A stretch of DNA of 64,000 bases from the NCBI GenBank assembly GCA_039932715.1, contig JBDTPN010000003.1:107955-171954 (forward strand), read 5' to 3'. Positions 1 to 8,458 of this stretch are shown here, in pieces; position 1 is the first letter of the stretch, and each line of letters begins with the position of its first letter. Source of the DNA: ZC4RG30 sp039932715. Lineage in GTDB: Bacteria > Pseudomonadota > Gammaproteobacteria > Steroidobacterales > Steroidobacteraceae. Made by a program: the position numbers and the translations under genes. A model generated the notes under the pieces. The model was not told where the DNA came from, made no database searches, and saw only the letters and a program-made list of their open reading frames with translations.

Positions 1-199
1 CGCGTTCACAGTTGAGGCATTTGGCGAATATTCGCGCAATGGTGGTCTTGCCCACGCCGCGCGTGCCGGTGAACAGGAACGCGTGGTGCACGCGATTCTC
101 GTCGAGCGCATTGCCAAGGGCGCGAAGCACATGCTCCTGCCCCGACATTTCGGCGAAATTGCGTGGACGCCACTTGCGGGCCAGTGCGGTATAGCTCAT
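1..199 (-). CDS. dnaX: DNA polymerase III gamma/tau subunit, N-terminal part only
   Basis: This is the first 66 residues of the clamp-loader ATPase of the replicative polymerase; the rest lies beyond the window edge. The start MSYTALARKWRPRNF is the classic DnaX beginning, followed by the SGQEHVLRAL segment and a Walker A motif, GTRGVGKTT, near residues 45-53. The next residues, ARIFAKCLNCE, enter the zinc-binding module with its first cysteines. It is read leftwards and lies just downstream of the SRP RNA gene, an arrangement seen in several gammaproteobacteria. Frameshift-dependent production of the gamma form cannot be judged because that part is missing. Confidence 0.95.
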   Translation of the reverse strand, partial: MSYTALARKWRPRNFAEMSGQEHVLRALGNALDENRVHHAFLFTGTRGVGKTTIARIFAKCLNCER

Positions 200-238
200 G
201 CGTGAATCTTTAGACACGACCTTGCAGAAAAAGGGAGG

Positions 239-346
<108 letters not shown>

Positions 347-395
347 ACCAAACTCATTGTACCAACCGCTGCCCGATTCGTGTTGTTTCGGCCGG

Positions 396-690
396 TCAGG
401 CTCCCGGCAGATGGTTCAGTTCTGCCCAGCCGGTCCAGATGAACTCCACGCCGACGCACAGCAGGATGAATGCCAGCAGGCGGATCATCACCAGCGTGCC
501 CACTTCACCGAGCACCACGGATGTCACCGCCGCACCCATCGCCGCTACTGCCGCTCCCGCGAGGTACAGCCCTGGCTCATGCGGAAGCTTGGCGCCCAGG
601 GTGATCGAGGCCGCTATTGTGCCGGGACCTGTAGTCAGCGGAAATGTAATTGGAAAGAAGCTGCGTTTCATGACCTCGGCTGCGGACAAC
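396..690 (-). pseudogene. C-terminal half of a MarC-family membrane protein
   Basis: The frame reads SFFPITFPLTTGPGTIAASI and continues with two hydrophobic segments, matching the second half of the MarC/UPF0056 family of inner-membrane proteins (usually about 200 residues). Roughly the first 100 residues are missing. Upstream of about 690 the open frame continues but shows no family resemblance, and the next gene on this strand ends at 793. An internal ATG at 671 could still start a short peptide. The remnant looks like the product of an insertion or deletion that removed the N-terminal half. The family's function is not established. Confidence 0.65.
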
Positions 691-792
691 TGATTAGGGG
701 CGCAAATCATGAAGGATCTTTTCGAGTGGCAAAAGTGCAATTTGTACAGATCGTCTTTTTCTGCATCGCGCACGAAGTAGCAGCCGCGTCCT

Positions 793-2853
793 TCACTGGC
801 AGTCGAAACCATCGCCACTTGACGGCTTGCAGAAGTCACCCCAGGTTCCGGTCGCACGCCAGTATTTCACGATGCCAACATCGTCGAGCACGCGACGAAA
901 TCCTGGAGCTTCGCGCACGCCGCGCGATGCCGGACGCCACAATGTGATGCCCCAGACGGGCAGCGGCAGGCCCAGTTGCTCGAGCCGGCGCAGTGCCTTT
1001 ATCGACAGTTCCCGATCGTCGAACCAGGCTGCCCAATGCGCCAGCGCAGACAGGCCGAACATGCTGGTCGCGATCTGCGGATCGTCGATCAGCCCCTGCA
1101 GTGCGCGCCGGGCGCCGACCGGATCGTCCAGGTGCTCGAGCATCGGGGCGTTGATTGCCGCGCCGACCGGATCTCTCCTTATCGCTTCCGGAAGCGCCCG
1201 CCGCGCGGCTTCCTTGTCGCCGCGCCCCATTTCCATGACGACGGCCGTACCGCGCAACACCCCGACATTGACTGTTGGCAATGCATTCACTTGAGCCAGG
1301 AGTGCCGCGGACCGATCAAATCGGCCCGCAATCTCGTACCCGACAATCAGGTTCAATGCGGCAGGGGAATTCAGTGGATCTTCGTTCCGCCCGGCTTCCA
1401 GTTGCCCGATGCCGCGATCGATCTGACCCAGGGCCAGCAGCAGCTGGCCGTAACCGAATTCGCGTCTCAATAGAGCAGCGCCGGCCTGTTCTCCATAGCG
1501 CTCGTATTGGCGCATCGCCTCCACGTAGTCGCGGCGATCCACCGCGCGCAGCGCCCGTGCCAGCGACGCCTGCACGGAGTCGGGGCCGCGGGTAATCACC
1601 TGGTCGATCTGTTCATCGCGCTTGCGGCGGGCCTCGGCGCGCTTTGGTGGGAACTGCACCATCAAGCCCAGATAGTTTCTGACCAGAAGCATGCGCGCCT
1701 GCAGGAAATTCGGGTCCAGCGCCACGGCGTGTTCCACCCGGGCGATACCTTCAAACAATGCCGGACCGCCCTCATATTGCAACGCTCGCCCGGACAAGTA
1801 GGCATCGAAGGCGGACAAGTTATCAGTACCGCGCGCTGGGGTAGCGTTGCCTGCCAGCGTCACTTTCATCTGGCCGGCCACGGTGCGGGCAATTTCCTCC
1901 TGGACTGCAAAGATATCGTCAAGCCCGCGATCCCAGCTTTGCGACCAAAGATGCGAGCCGTCGGCCGTGTCGATCAGTTGCGCCGTGATGCGCACACGAT
2001 TTCCGGATTTGCGAACGCTGCCTTCCAGGATGTGATCGGTGCCCAGCGTGCGCCCAATCTGACGCAGGTCTTCATTGCGGCCTTTGAAAGCGAATGATGA
2101 GGTTCGTCCGATGACACGCAGGTCTCCCAGCTGTGCAAGCTGGTTCAGCAGTTCCTCGGACAAGCCGTCCGAGAAATATTCCTGCTCCTTGTCCGAGGAC
2201 ATGTTCGTGAAGGGCAGCACCGCGATGGACGGGATGTGCGAAAGAGTTGCCGGGGGCAGCGCACCCGAAACCGCAGCAGCAGCCGCGGTGTTGCCTGTCT
2301 CCGCTGTCGACACGCGCCCGCGCAATAGCCATGTGGCGCCGACGGCCAGAGTCAGCGCCAGCGCAGCTGCAATCAAGGCCACCGGAACGCGGGGAATGAT
2401 TGCTGCCTGCGGTCGGGATCGATTCTGAACCGGGTTCGCCAGTATCTGCCCTTGAGGGTCCAGGTATCGCTGCAGGCTGGCCAGCAATCCGCGCCACATG
2501 GGATCTTCGACATTGCCATTCCAGTGCGTCAGGTCCGCCGATTGGGTCAGCTCGAACATGATCGGACGCTTGCAGGGTTCGATCATCACCGGCACGAGCG
2601 TGCCGAGCCGATCAGCCGTCGTGGCTTCGGCGCGCACCCAGCGCGATTCGACCGAGTGGCGTGACCAGAGCACCACCACGGCCTTTGCAGATTCCAGCGC
2701 CTGCTCCGTAATCCGGTCGTACGCGTCGCCGGCATTCAGCGTCTGGTCCCACCAGACATGATGTCCCTGGCGCTGCAACGCCTCGGCAAAACGCCGCGCA
2801 ACCGTCTGGTCCTCACGGCTGTAGGAAAGGAAGATGTCAGGCAAAGCGTCCAT
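793..2853 (-). CDS. TIR domain / TolB-like / TPR membrane protein
   Basis: A 686-residue protein. Residues 5-130 form a TIR domain (DIFLSYSRED at the start), with a WxxxE motif at Trp72-Glu76 where NAD-cleaving TIR enzymes keep their catalytic glutamate. A single membrane segment follows at about 157-177. Next comes a FlgO/TolB-like domain at about 208-330 (SIAVLPFTNMSSDKEQEYF), and then TPR-like helical repeats to the end. The start chosen is the ATG at 2853, with AGGAGG three bases upstream; an in-frame GTG at 2871 is the alternative. The same architecture occurs in proteobacteria, often annotated loosely as cyclase-like. Whether it signals, senses stress or acts in phage defence is unknown. 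Confidence 0.8.
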   Translation of the reverse strand: MDALPDIFLSYSREDQTVARRFAEALQRQGHHVWWDQTLNAGDAYDRITEQALESAKAVVVLWSRHSVESRWVRAEATTADRLGTLVPVMIEPCKRPIMFELTQSADLTHWNGNVEDPMWRGLLASLQRYLDPQGQILANPVQNRSRPQAAIIPRVPVALIAAALALTLAVGATWLLRGRVSTAETGNTAAAAAVSGALPPATLSHIPSIAVLPFTNMSSDKEQEYFSDGLSEELLNQLAQLGDLRVIGRTSSFAFKGRNEDLRQIGRTLGTDHILEGSVRKSGNRVRITAQLIDTADGSHLWSQSWDRGLDDIFAVQEEIARTVAGQMKVTLAGNATPARGTDNLSAFDAYLSGRALQYEGGPALFEGIARVEHAVALDPNFLQARMLLVRNYLGLMVQFPPKRAEARRKRDEQIDQVITRGPDSVQASLARALRAVDRRDYVEAMRQYERYGEQAGAALLRREFGYGQLLLALGQIDRGIGQLEAGRNEDPLNSPAALNLIVGYEIAGRFDRSAALLAQVNALPTVNVGVLRGTAVVMEMGRGDKEAARRALPEAIRRDPVGAAINAPMLEHLDDPVGARRALQGLIDDPQIATSMFGLSALAHWAAWFDDRELSIKALRRLEQLGLPLPVWGITLWRPASRGVREAPGFRRVLDDVGIVKYWRATGTWGDFCKPSSGDGFDCQ

Positions 2854-2879
2854 GGTCCTCCTGGATGCCACAGCCTAAC

Positions 2880-2897
2880 ACCTGCCTCTGGGCAGGT
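2880..2897. repeat. Perfect short inverted repeat between divergent genes
   Basis: ACCTGCC-TCTG-GGCAGGT is a perfect 7-bp inverted repeat with a 4-base loop. It lies in the 152-bp gap between the TIR gene, read left, and pepN, read right. It could be an operator or a small RNA hairpin in the leader of either gene. No T-run follows, so a terminator is unlikely. Confidence 0.4.
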
Positions 2898-3005
2898 CTT
2901 CGGGGTCTCCTTTGCATGCGGGTCGTGGCACTGCCGGCTCAACCATCGCCCAGGGAGTCCAGCCGGATAACATGTGTGCGAACATGCATTTTGCACGGGG
3001 TAGTC

Positions 3006-5651
3006 ATGAATTCATCACCGGCCTCAACCACTGTTTACCTCAAGGACTACGCGCCCGCGACGTACCTGATTCCACATGTCGAGCTCGACATCGACCTGCT
3101 CTCCGAAGACCACGCCCGGATTTGGGCGCAGCTGACTATCCGCCGCAATCCGGGCGCGACCGCCAGCGCCGATTTGCGGCTGGATCTGGATGAGTTGGTG
3201 GTCGAATCGGTGGCACTGGACGGCGTGACGCTGACAACGGATCGCTACCGGCTGGACGCGCGCCATCTGACAGTGCTGTCGGTACCGGATGCCTGCACGC
3301 TGACCACCATCAGCCGCATCAATCCGCGGCACAACACCAAACTCATGGGCATCTATACCTCAGACGCCGGATTCTTCAGCCTGTGTGAAGCCGAAGGCTT
3401 CCGCCGTATCACCCCGTTCCCCGACCGGCCGGATGTGATGTCCATATACACCGTCACCCTGCACGCGCAGCAGCAGCGCTACCCCGTGCTGCTGGCCAAC
3501 GGCAATTGCGTTGCTCACGGCGAGGAAGCCAATGGTCGCTATTGGGCCAGGTGGCACGATCCCTTCCCCAAGCCCTCGTATCTGTTTGCCGTGGTGGCAG
3601 CAAGACTTGAACGCCGCCAGGACAATTTCACCACACGTTCCGGCCGCAAGGCGCTGCTGCAGTTTTTCGTCGAACCGGGAAAGCTGGACCAGGGTGAATG
3701 GGCGATGGAATGCCTTAAGCGCGCCATGAAATGGGACGAAGTTACCTACAACCTGGAACTGGACCTCGACGAGTACAACATGGTGGCAGTTGGCGATTTC
3801 AATGCCGGCGCCATGGAGAACAAGGGACTCAACATTTTCAACACCAAGCTGGTGCTGGCCCGCAAGGACATCTCCACCGACGCCGACTTCAGCTTCATCG
3901 ACCGTACCGTGGCCCACGAATATTTCCATAACTGGACCGGCAACCGCGTCACCTGCCGCGACTGGTTCCAGCTATCGCTCAAGGAAGGGTTGACGGTGTT
4001 CCGCGAACAACAGTACGCGGGTGATCAGTACTCGCAGGCAGTCGCGCGCATCCAGGCGGTGCGCAGTTTGCGTGCCAGCCAGTTCTCGGAAGATGCCGGA
4101 CCAATGGCGCATCCCGTGCGACCGTCCTCATACCAGCAGATCAGCAATTTCTATACCTCCACCGTGTACAGCAAAGGTGCAGAGCTGGTGCGGATGATGC
4201 GAACGCTGGTCGGCGCGGAAGCCTTCGGCCGGGGCATCGCCCTGTATTTCCAGCGCCATGACGGACATGCGGCTACCACGGACGAACTGGTCACGGCCAT
4301 CCAGGATGCCAGCGGCATCGACCTGCTGCAGTTCAGGCGTTGGTACGAACAGGCTGGGACGCCACGTCTGCAGGTGACTGATCGCTACGACGCCGCGACG
4401 CACACCTATGAATTGTCCGTCCGGCAGAGCTGCCCGCCCACGCCGGGCCAACCGACAAAACTTCCGCTGCACCTGCCGCTGGTCATCGGACTGGTTGGCA
4501 GCGATGGACACGATCTGCCCATACGGCTTGAAGGCGAGCCTGCGGCGCAAGGCACCAGCCGCGTGTTGGCGGTGCGCGCAGAAGCCGAAACCTTCCGCTT
4601 TGTCGATGTCAAAGAAAAGCCGGTGCCGTCGCTGGGCCGAGATTTTTCGGCGCCCGTCAATATCGACTACGACTACACGGATGAGGCGCTGCAACAACTA
4701 TTGGGATGTGACAGCGATTCGTTCAATCGCTGGGCGGCCGGACAACGGCTGGCCATGAAGCTGCTGCTGCAGGCCGTCGCAGATCAGCGTGCAGGCAAAC
4801 TGCTGCGCTTCCCCGAGTTTCTTGCACAGGCATTCGCCAGGGTCCTGGCCGACGCCCAACGGGATCCGGCGTTTGCGGCCGAAGCCCTGTCGCTGCCCCC
4901 GGAAGTGGTCATTGCCGGACAGCTCAATGAGATCGATCCCGAAGCCGTGCACGCGGCACGCCTTGCCATGCGCCGCTTTCTTTCTGGGCGGCTGTCGACA
5001 CAGCTGCGTGGCGCCTATGACACGTTTGCAACGCCCGGCGCGTATCAGCCTGATGCTGTCTCCAGCGGTCGCCGCGCACTGCACAACCTGTGTCTGGCCT
5101 TTCTCATGGATCTGGACGACGAAGGCGCGCGCAAATTGTGCATGACGCAGCTTGAGACCGCGGACAACATGACCGATGCACTGTCAGCCCTGACCAGCAT
5201 TGCCAATTGCGATTGCGCACAGCGACGCCCCGCACTGGACACGTTCTACACCCGGTGGCGCGAGGAACCTCTGGTGGTGGACAAGTGGCTGGGTGTGGAG
5301 GCGCTGTCGCGATTGCCCGGTACCGTCGCCCGGGTCAGGGAGCTGACAAGCCACCCCGCATTTACGCTCAGGAATCCCAACAAGGTATACGCGCTGCTGG
5401 GCAGCTTCGGCGCCAACCAGTTGCACTTCAACGCCGCAGATGGCTCCGGTTATGAACTGATGGCGCAACAGGCCGTGAAGCTGGATCCCATCAATCCACA
5501 AGTAGCCTCGCGCCTGGTGCGCAACTTTGAGCGCTACCGGCTATTCGAACCCGGGCGCCGCGCTCTGATGGGCGCCGCGCTTCAACACATTGGCGCTGCA
5601 CCCGGACTTTCGCGCGAAACGGGGGAAGTCGTGGAAAAGTTGCTGACGTGA
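3006..5651 (+). CDS. pepN: Aminopeptidase N (M1 family)
   Basis: A zinc metallopeptidase of 881 residues that removes N-terminal amino acids from peptides in the cytoplasm; the length matches the family. The exopeptidase motif GAMEN is at residues 268-272. The zinc site HEYFH is at 304-308, followed by the downstream glutamate in LKEGLTVF. The open frame extends further upstream, but the ATG at 3006 gives the usual PepN beginning and has a purine-rich GGGG stretch in front. No signal peptide is seen, in keeping with a cytoplasmic enzyme. The truncated epimerase gene follows 13 bases downstream. Confidence 0.96.
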   Translation: MNSSPASTTVYLKDYAPATYLIPHVELDIDLLSEDHARIWAQLTIRRNPGATASADLRLDLDELVVESVALDGVTLTTDRYRLDARHLTVLSVPDACTLTTISRINPRHNTKLMGIYTSDAGFFSLCEAEGFRRITPFPDRPDVMSIYTVTLHAQQQRYPVLLANGNCVAHGEEANGRYWARWHDPFPKPSYLFAVVAARLERRQDNFTTRSGRKALLQFFVEPGKLDQGEWAMECLKRAMKWDEVTYNLELDLDEYNMVAVGDFNAGAMENKGLNIFNTKLVLARKDISTDADFSFIDRTVAHEYFHNWTGNRVTCRDWFQLSLKEGLTVFREQQYAGDQYSQAVARIQAVRSLRASQFSEDAGPMAHPVRPSSYQQISNFYTSTVYSKGAELVRMMRTLVGAEAFGRGIALYFQRHDGHAATTDELVTAIQDASGIDLLQFRRWYEQAGTPRLQVTDRYDAATHTYELSVRQSCPPTPGQPTKLPLHLPLVIGLVGSDGHDLPIRLEGEPAAQGTSRVLAVRAEAETFRFVDVKEKPVPSLGRDFSAPVNIDYDYTDEALQQLLGCDSDSFNRWAAGQRLAMKLLLQAVADQRAGKLLRFPEFLAQAFARVLADAQRDPAFAAEALSLPPEVVIAGQLNEIDPEAVHAARLAMRRFLSGRLSTQLRGAYDTFATPGAYQPDAVSSGRRALHNLCLAFLMDLDDEGARKLCMTQLETADNMTDALSALTSIANCDCAQRRPALDTFYTRWREEPLVVDKWLGVEALSRLPGTVARVRELTSHPAFTLRNPNKVYALLGSFGANQLHFNAADGSGYELMAQQAVKLDPINPQVASRLVRNFERYRLFEPGRRALMGAALQHIGAAPGLSRETGEVVEKLLT

Positions 5652-5664
5652 GCGAACTGTGCAC

Positions 5665-5967
5665 ATGAGCAGTTTGCCAGCAGACTGGATTGTTCTGCGA
5701 TCCAGCTCCCTGTTCGCGGCCATCGACCCGCAGGGTGCGCAGTTATCCGTGCTGCGCGATGCCGGGGGCCGTGATCTGCTGTGCAATGGCGACGCAACCT
5801 TCTGGAACGGACGCGCGCCAATCCTGTTTCCCATCGTCGGCACGCTCAATAACGGGCACTACCGCTGGAAGGGCCAACTCTATCCGTTGAGCCGTCACGG
5901 ATTCGCGCGTGGCCAGCGCTTTGCGGTGGTGGGCACCGACGCCCGTAGCGCCCTGCTTGGGCTACCT
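5665..5967 (+). pseudogene. Truncated aldose 1-epimerase family gene
   Basis: About 101 residues resemble the beginning of aldose 1-epimerase (LacX-like) proteins: a start with LRSSSLFAAIDPQGAQLS, then FWNGRAPILFPIVG and SRHGFARGQRFAVV. Complete members have about 290 residues. After roughly position 5967 the frame stays open to 6108 but loses all resemblance. The C-terminal two thirds, with the catalytic glutamate, are gone. The break falls in the same short stretch as the break of the hydrolase fragment that faces it, so one rearrangement may have damaged both. Confidence 0.65.
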
Positions 5968-6032
5968 GTTCAGTCCACCTGTTACGGCCGAAGTGCTGCA
6001 AGCGAAGTTGCTCAGCAGCGCTTCGTGATGAA

Positions 6033-6299
6033 TCAGCGACCCTCGATCCAGCCCAGCGCGTCATCAAGATCCCGCATCAGCCCATCACGCGCGTCGCTGA
6101 ATCCGTGATTTTTCGCTTCAACTGCATACAGGCGCAGTGTGGCTGTGTCTGGTCCCAGCAGTTGCCGGGATTCCGCGGCAGGCACATAGGGATCGTGGGT
6201 CGACTGGATCACCGCCAACCGCGTCGCGCCCAGCAGCTTCAGTGCAGGGTAAAGCTGGATCCTGCCCTGGTCATCAACCCGATGAGCATAAAAAGGCAT
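6033..6299 (-). pseudogene. C-terminal fragment of an alpha/beta hydrolase
   Basis: The 88-residue frame contains LAVIQSTHDPYVPA and later VEAKNHGFSD. These correspond to the catalytic acid loop and the catalytic histidine region of an alpha/beta hydrolase. The nucleophile serine and the whole N-terminal part are absent. The sequence upstream (6300-6352) shows no continuation before the pirin gene ends. The fragment therefore looks like a broken gene rather than a small protein, although an ATG at 6299 could allow translation. Confidence 0.55.
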
Positions 6300-6352
6300 G
6301 TCGCAATGCAGAGTTGTACGGCACGCATCGGCAGGAGCTTCCTTCAGTATCC

Positions 6353-7396
6353 CTACCCTGCCACGCTGGGCGCCGTTTCGACGCGACCATCTGCATGCCG
6401 CGCGAACCGACCCTGTGTCTGGTCGTGAACCGGCGCGGCGTCGGGCCAGGGCCAGCCACCGAAGTGGGTGCGTTGATAGTCTGCGAAAGCCTGCTCGAGT
6501 TCGGCACGCGTGTTCATCACGAACGGGCCGTACTGGGCCACCGCCTCGCCGATTGGTCTTCCCTGCAGCAGCAGAAATTCGCTGGCAGTACCGCCGTTTA
6601 CCATTTCAGCGTCGGTGCCAGCATTGAGCTCAAGGGCAACGTGCTCTTGCACGGACTCGCCATCGATGGTGACGCTGTCACCTTTGAAGAAGTACAGGCA
6701 GCGGCGCGTCGTGGAGCCCGCTGCCGCTGGCAAGGTCCAGCGTGCACCTGGTGCCATTTTCATGGTCCAGATGGCCAGGTCGGACTCAGGCTGTGAGGCC
6801 CACGAGTCGGGCGGCGGGGCAAGCGGTGCGGCCAGGCCTTGCGGTTGCAGGCTGCCGGCGATGCAGGTCACATCTGTTGACCCGCCGTTGGTGTCGATGA
6901 ATCGCCGATGCGGAATGTGTTCGGACCAGAACATCGTGAAATGCGCCGGGACCATTTTGCTGCGCGCCGGCAGGTTGAGCCAGATCTGAAACAGCTCCAG
7001 AGGATTGCGCTCGACACGATCGAGCAGCGGAAACATTTCCGCGTGCACGATGCCGCTCCCAGTGGTGAGCCACTGCACGTCGCCACCGCCAAAGCGCGCG
7101 GTAGCACCGAGCGAATCAGAGTGATCGATGCGACCCAGGCGCACAATCGTGACTGTCTCGAAACCACGGTGCGGGTGCGACGGAAAGCCAGGGACGGTAG
7201 TCCCGTGGTACATGCGCCAGCCGTCCTTTCCGGAAAAGTCATTCCCCAGCTGCCGGCCGGCGAGCGAATCGTCCGGACCCAGCAGTGCATTGCCACGCGG
7301 GTAGCAATCTTCGTGGTAGACGCAAAACAGGAACGGGTCGATCGTTTCCCAAGGCATGCCCAGGGGTTTTCGTGCCACAACGGTGGGTATCGTCAT
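6353..7396 (-). CDS. Pirin family protein
   Basis: A 347-residue bicupin. The metal-binding motif HPHRGFETVT and the following GDVQWLTTGSGIVHAE are the hallmark of pirins, which bind iron; some act as quercetin dioxygenases. The metal ligands (two His in HPH, a third His and the Glu of HAE) are all present. The C-terminal cupin (about residues 210-310) is typical. The gene is divergent from the exported-protein run that begins at 7472, and the two share a 75-bp spacer with a LacI-type palindrome. A role in oxidising an aromatic substrate is possible but only inferred. Confidence 0.85.
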   Translation of the reverse strand: MTIPTVVARKPLGMPWETIDPFLFCVYHEDCYPRGNALLGPDDSLAGRQLGNDFSGKDGWRMYHGTTVPGFPSHPHRGFETVTIVRLGRIDHSDSLGATARFGGGDVQWLTTGSGIVHAEMFPLLDRVERNPLELFQIWLNLPARSKMVPAHFTMFWSEHIPHRRFIDTNGGSTDVTCIAGSLQPQGLAAPLAPPPDSWASQPESDLAIWTMKMAPGARWTLPAAAGSTTRRCLYFFKGDSVTIDGESVQEHVALELNAGTDAEMVNGGTASEFLLLQGRPIGEAVAQYGPFVMNTRAELEQAFADYQRTHFGGWPWPDAAPVHDQTQGRFARHADGRVETAPSVAG

Positions 7397-7404
7397 AACG
7401 TGTT

Positions 7405-7434
7405 TTGGTACTTAGGGTTGCAAGCGCTTACAAT
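7405..7434 (+). promoter_or_regulatory. Candidate sigma-70 promoter of the exported-protein run
   Basis: TTGGTA at 7405-7410 and TACAAT at 7429-7434 are separated by 18 bases and point towards the hydrolase gene that starts at 7472. The -10 element is overlapped by the palindrome at 7418-7433, the usual geometry for repression. Confidence 0.45.
7418..7433. promoter_or_regulatory. LacI-family type operator palindrome
   Basis: TTGCAAGCGCTTACAA is palindromic except for one base pair and has the AAGCGCTT core with TG/CA flanks that is typical of operators for LacI/GalR-family regulators. It covers part of the spacer and the -10 of the predicted promoter and lies between the divergent pirin and hydrolase genes. 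No LacI-family gene is in the window, so the regulator must be elsewhere. Confidence 0.6.
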
Positions 7435-7471
7435 TTGCCGGGAACAACTGGACTTTAAAGGGGGCAGGATC

Positions 7472-8437
7472 ATGCGGATTTCATCGCTTCGCAATATTAC
7501 GACCTTTTCCGTTCTCGCCATCCTGAGCGCTGGCGCCTTCGCGCAAGCTCCGCCTCGAGCCCCTGACGGCCCGGATACCCCGGGCACCGGCCCTTATCCC
7601 GCCATGAAAGAAGAAGACCCCTCGCTGCCCCAGCATACGGTGTACCGACCCAAGGACATCGTCGGTATGGGCAAGCAGAAGCTTGGCGTCGTGGCCTGGG
7701 GAAATGGCGGTTGCTCCGATGACGCCGCGAGCACCAGGTTTCCCCTGTTGGAAATCGCATCTCACGGCTATCTGGTGATCGCCAGCGGCACGATTCTTAG
7801 CGGACCTGGCGCACCTCCGCGTGCGGCTCCCGCCGGCCCGCCACCTGCAGGCCCGCCGACCGACGGTCAGCCACGCCAACTCCCGCCGGCCAAGACGTCC
7901 ATGTCGCAGCTCATCCAGGCCATTGACTGGGCGCTGAAGGAAAACACTCGCGCGGGCAGCCCCTACCAGGGACGCATCGATCCAAAACAGATCGCCGTCT
8001 CGGGATTCAGCTGCGGCGGAGTGCAGGCCATCGCTGCCGCGAAGGACCCGCGCGTCGCCACTGCAGTGTTCCAGAACACCGGGCTTTTCGACGCTGGCGC
8101 CAACCAGATGCCTGGCATGGACGTCAGCAAGGACGCGCTCAAGGATATCCACACACCAGTGATCTACATCCTGGGCGGCTCCAAGGACATCGCCTACAAG
8201 AATGGCATGGATGATTTCCAGAGAATCAACCAGGTGCCCATTGCAGTGGCCAATATCGAAACCGGCCATGGCGGAACGTACTTCCAGCCCAATGGCGGCC
8301 CGGTGGCAGCGGTGGCGGTGGCCTGGCTGCAGTGGCAGCTGCGCGGTGACGCCAAGGCAAAGGCTATGTTTGTCGGCAAGGACTGCGGGCTATGCAAGGA
8401 TCCGCAGTGGAAACTTGAGAAGAAGAAGATTCCCTGA
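7472..8437 (+). CDS. Exported alpha/beta hydrolase, paralogue 1
   Basis: A 321-residue protein with a signal peptide (cleavage likely after AGAFA, about residue 23). The alpha/beta hydrolase core shows a nucleophile elbow GFSCGG near residues 176-181, an early GNGGC segment and a late histidine in ETGHGGTY. It resembles chlorophyllase/dienelactone-hydrolase-like enzymes, but the substrate is unknown. The C-terminus ends with CGLCKDPQW, shared with its paralogue at 9613. A proline/alanine-rich insertion lies at about residues 110-135. The ATG at 7472 follows a GGGGG-rich ribosome binding site. It is the first gene of a co-directional run of exported proteins. Confidence 0.75.
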   Translation: MRISSLRNITTFSVLAILSAGAFAQAPPRAPDGPDTPGTGPYPAMKEEDPSLPQHTVYRPKDIVGMGKQKLGVVAWGNGGCSDDAASTRFPLLEIASHGYLVIASGTILSGPGAPPRAAPAGPPPAGPPTDGQPRQLPPAKTSMSQLIQAIDWALKENTRAGSPYQGRIDPKQIAVSGFSCGGVQAIAAAKDPRVATAVFQNTGLFDAGANQMPGMDVSKDALKDIHTPVIYILGGSKDIAYKNGMDDFQRINQVPIAVANIETGHGGTYFQPNGGPVAAVAVAWLQWQLRGDAKAKAMFVGKDCGLCKDPQWKLEKKKIP

Positions 8438-8458
8438 TTCCCGATGCAGGAATACCGC

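Noticed and set aside
6908..7471. A 5' extension of the first hydrolase gene through the pirin region
   Set aside because: It overlaps pirin antisense and lies before a good signal peptide and ribosome binding site at 7472.
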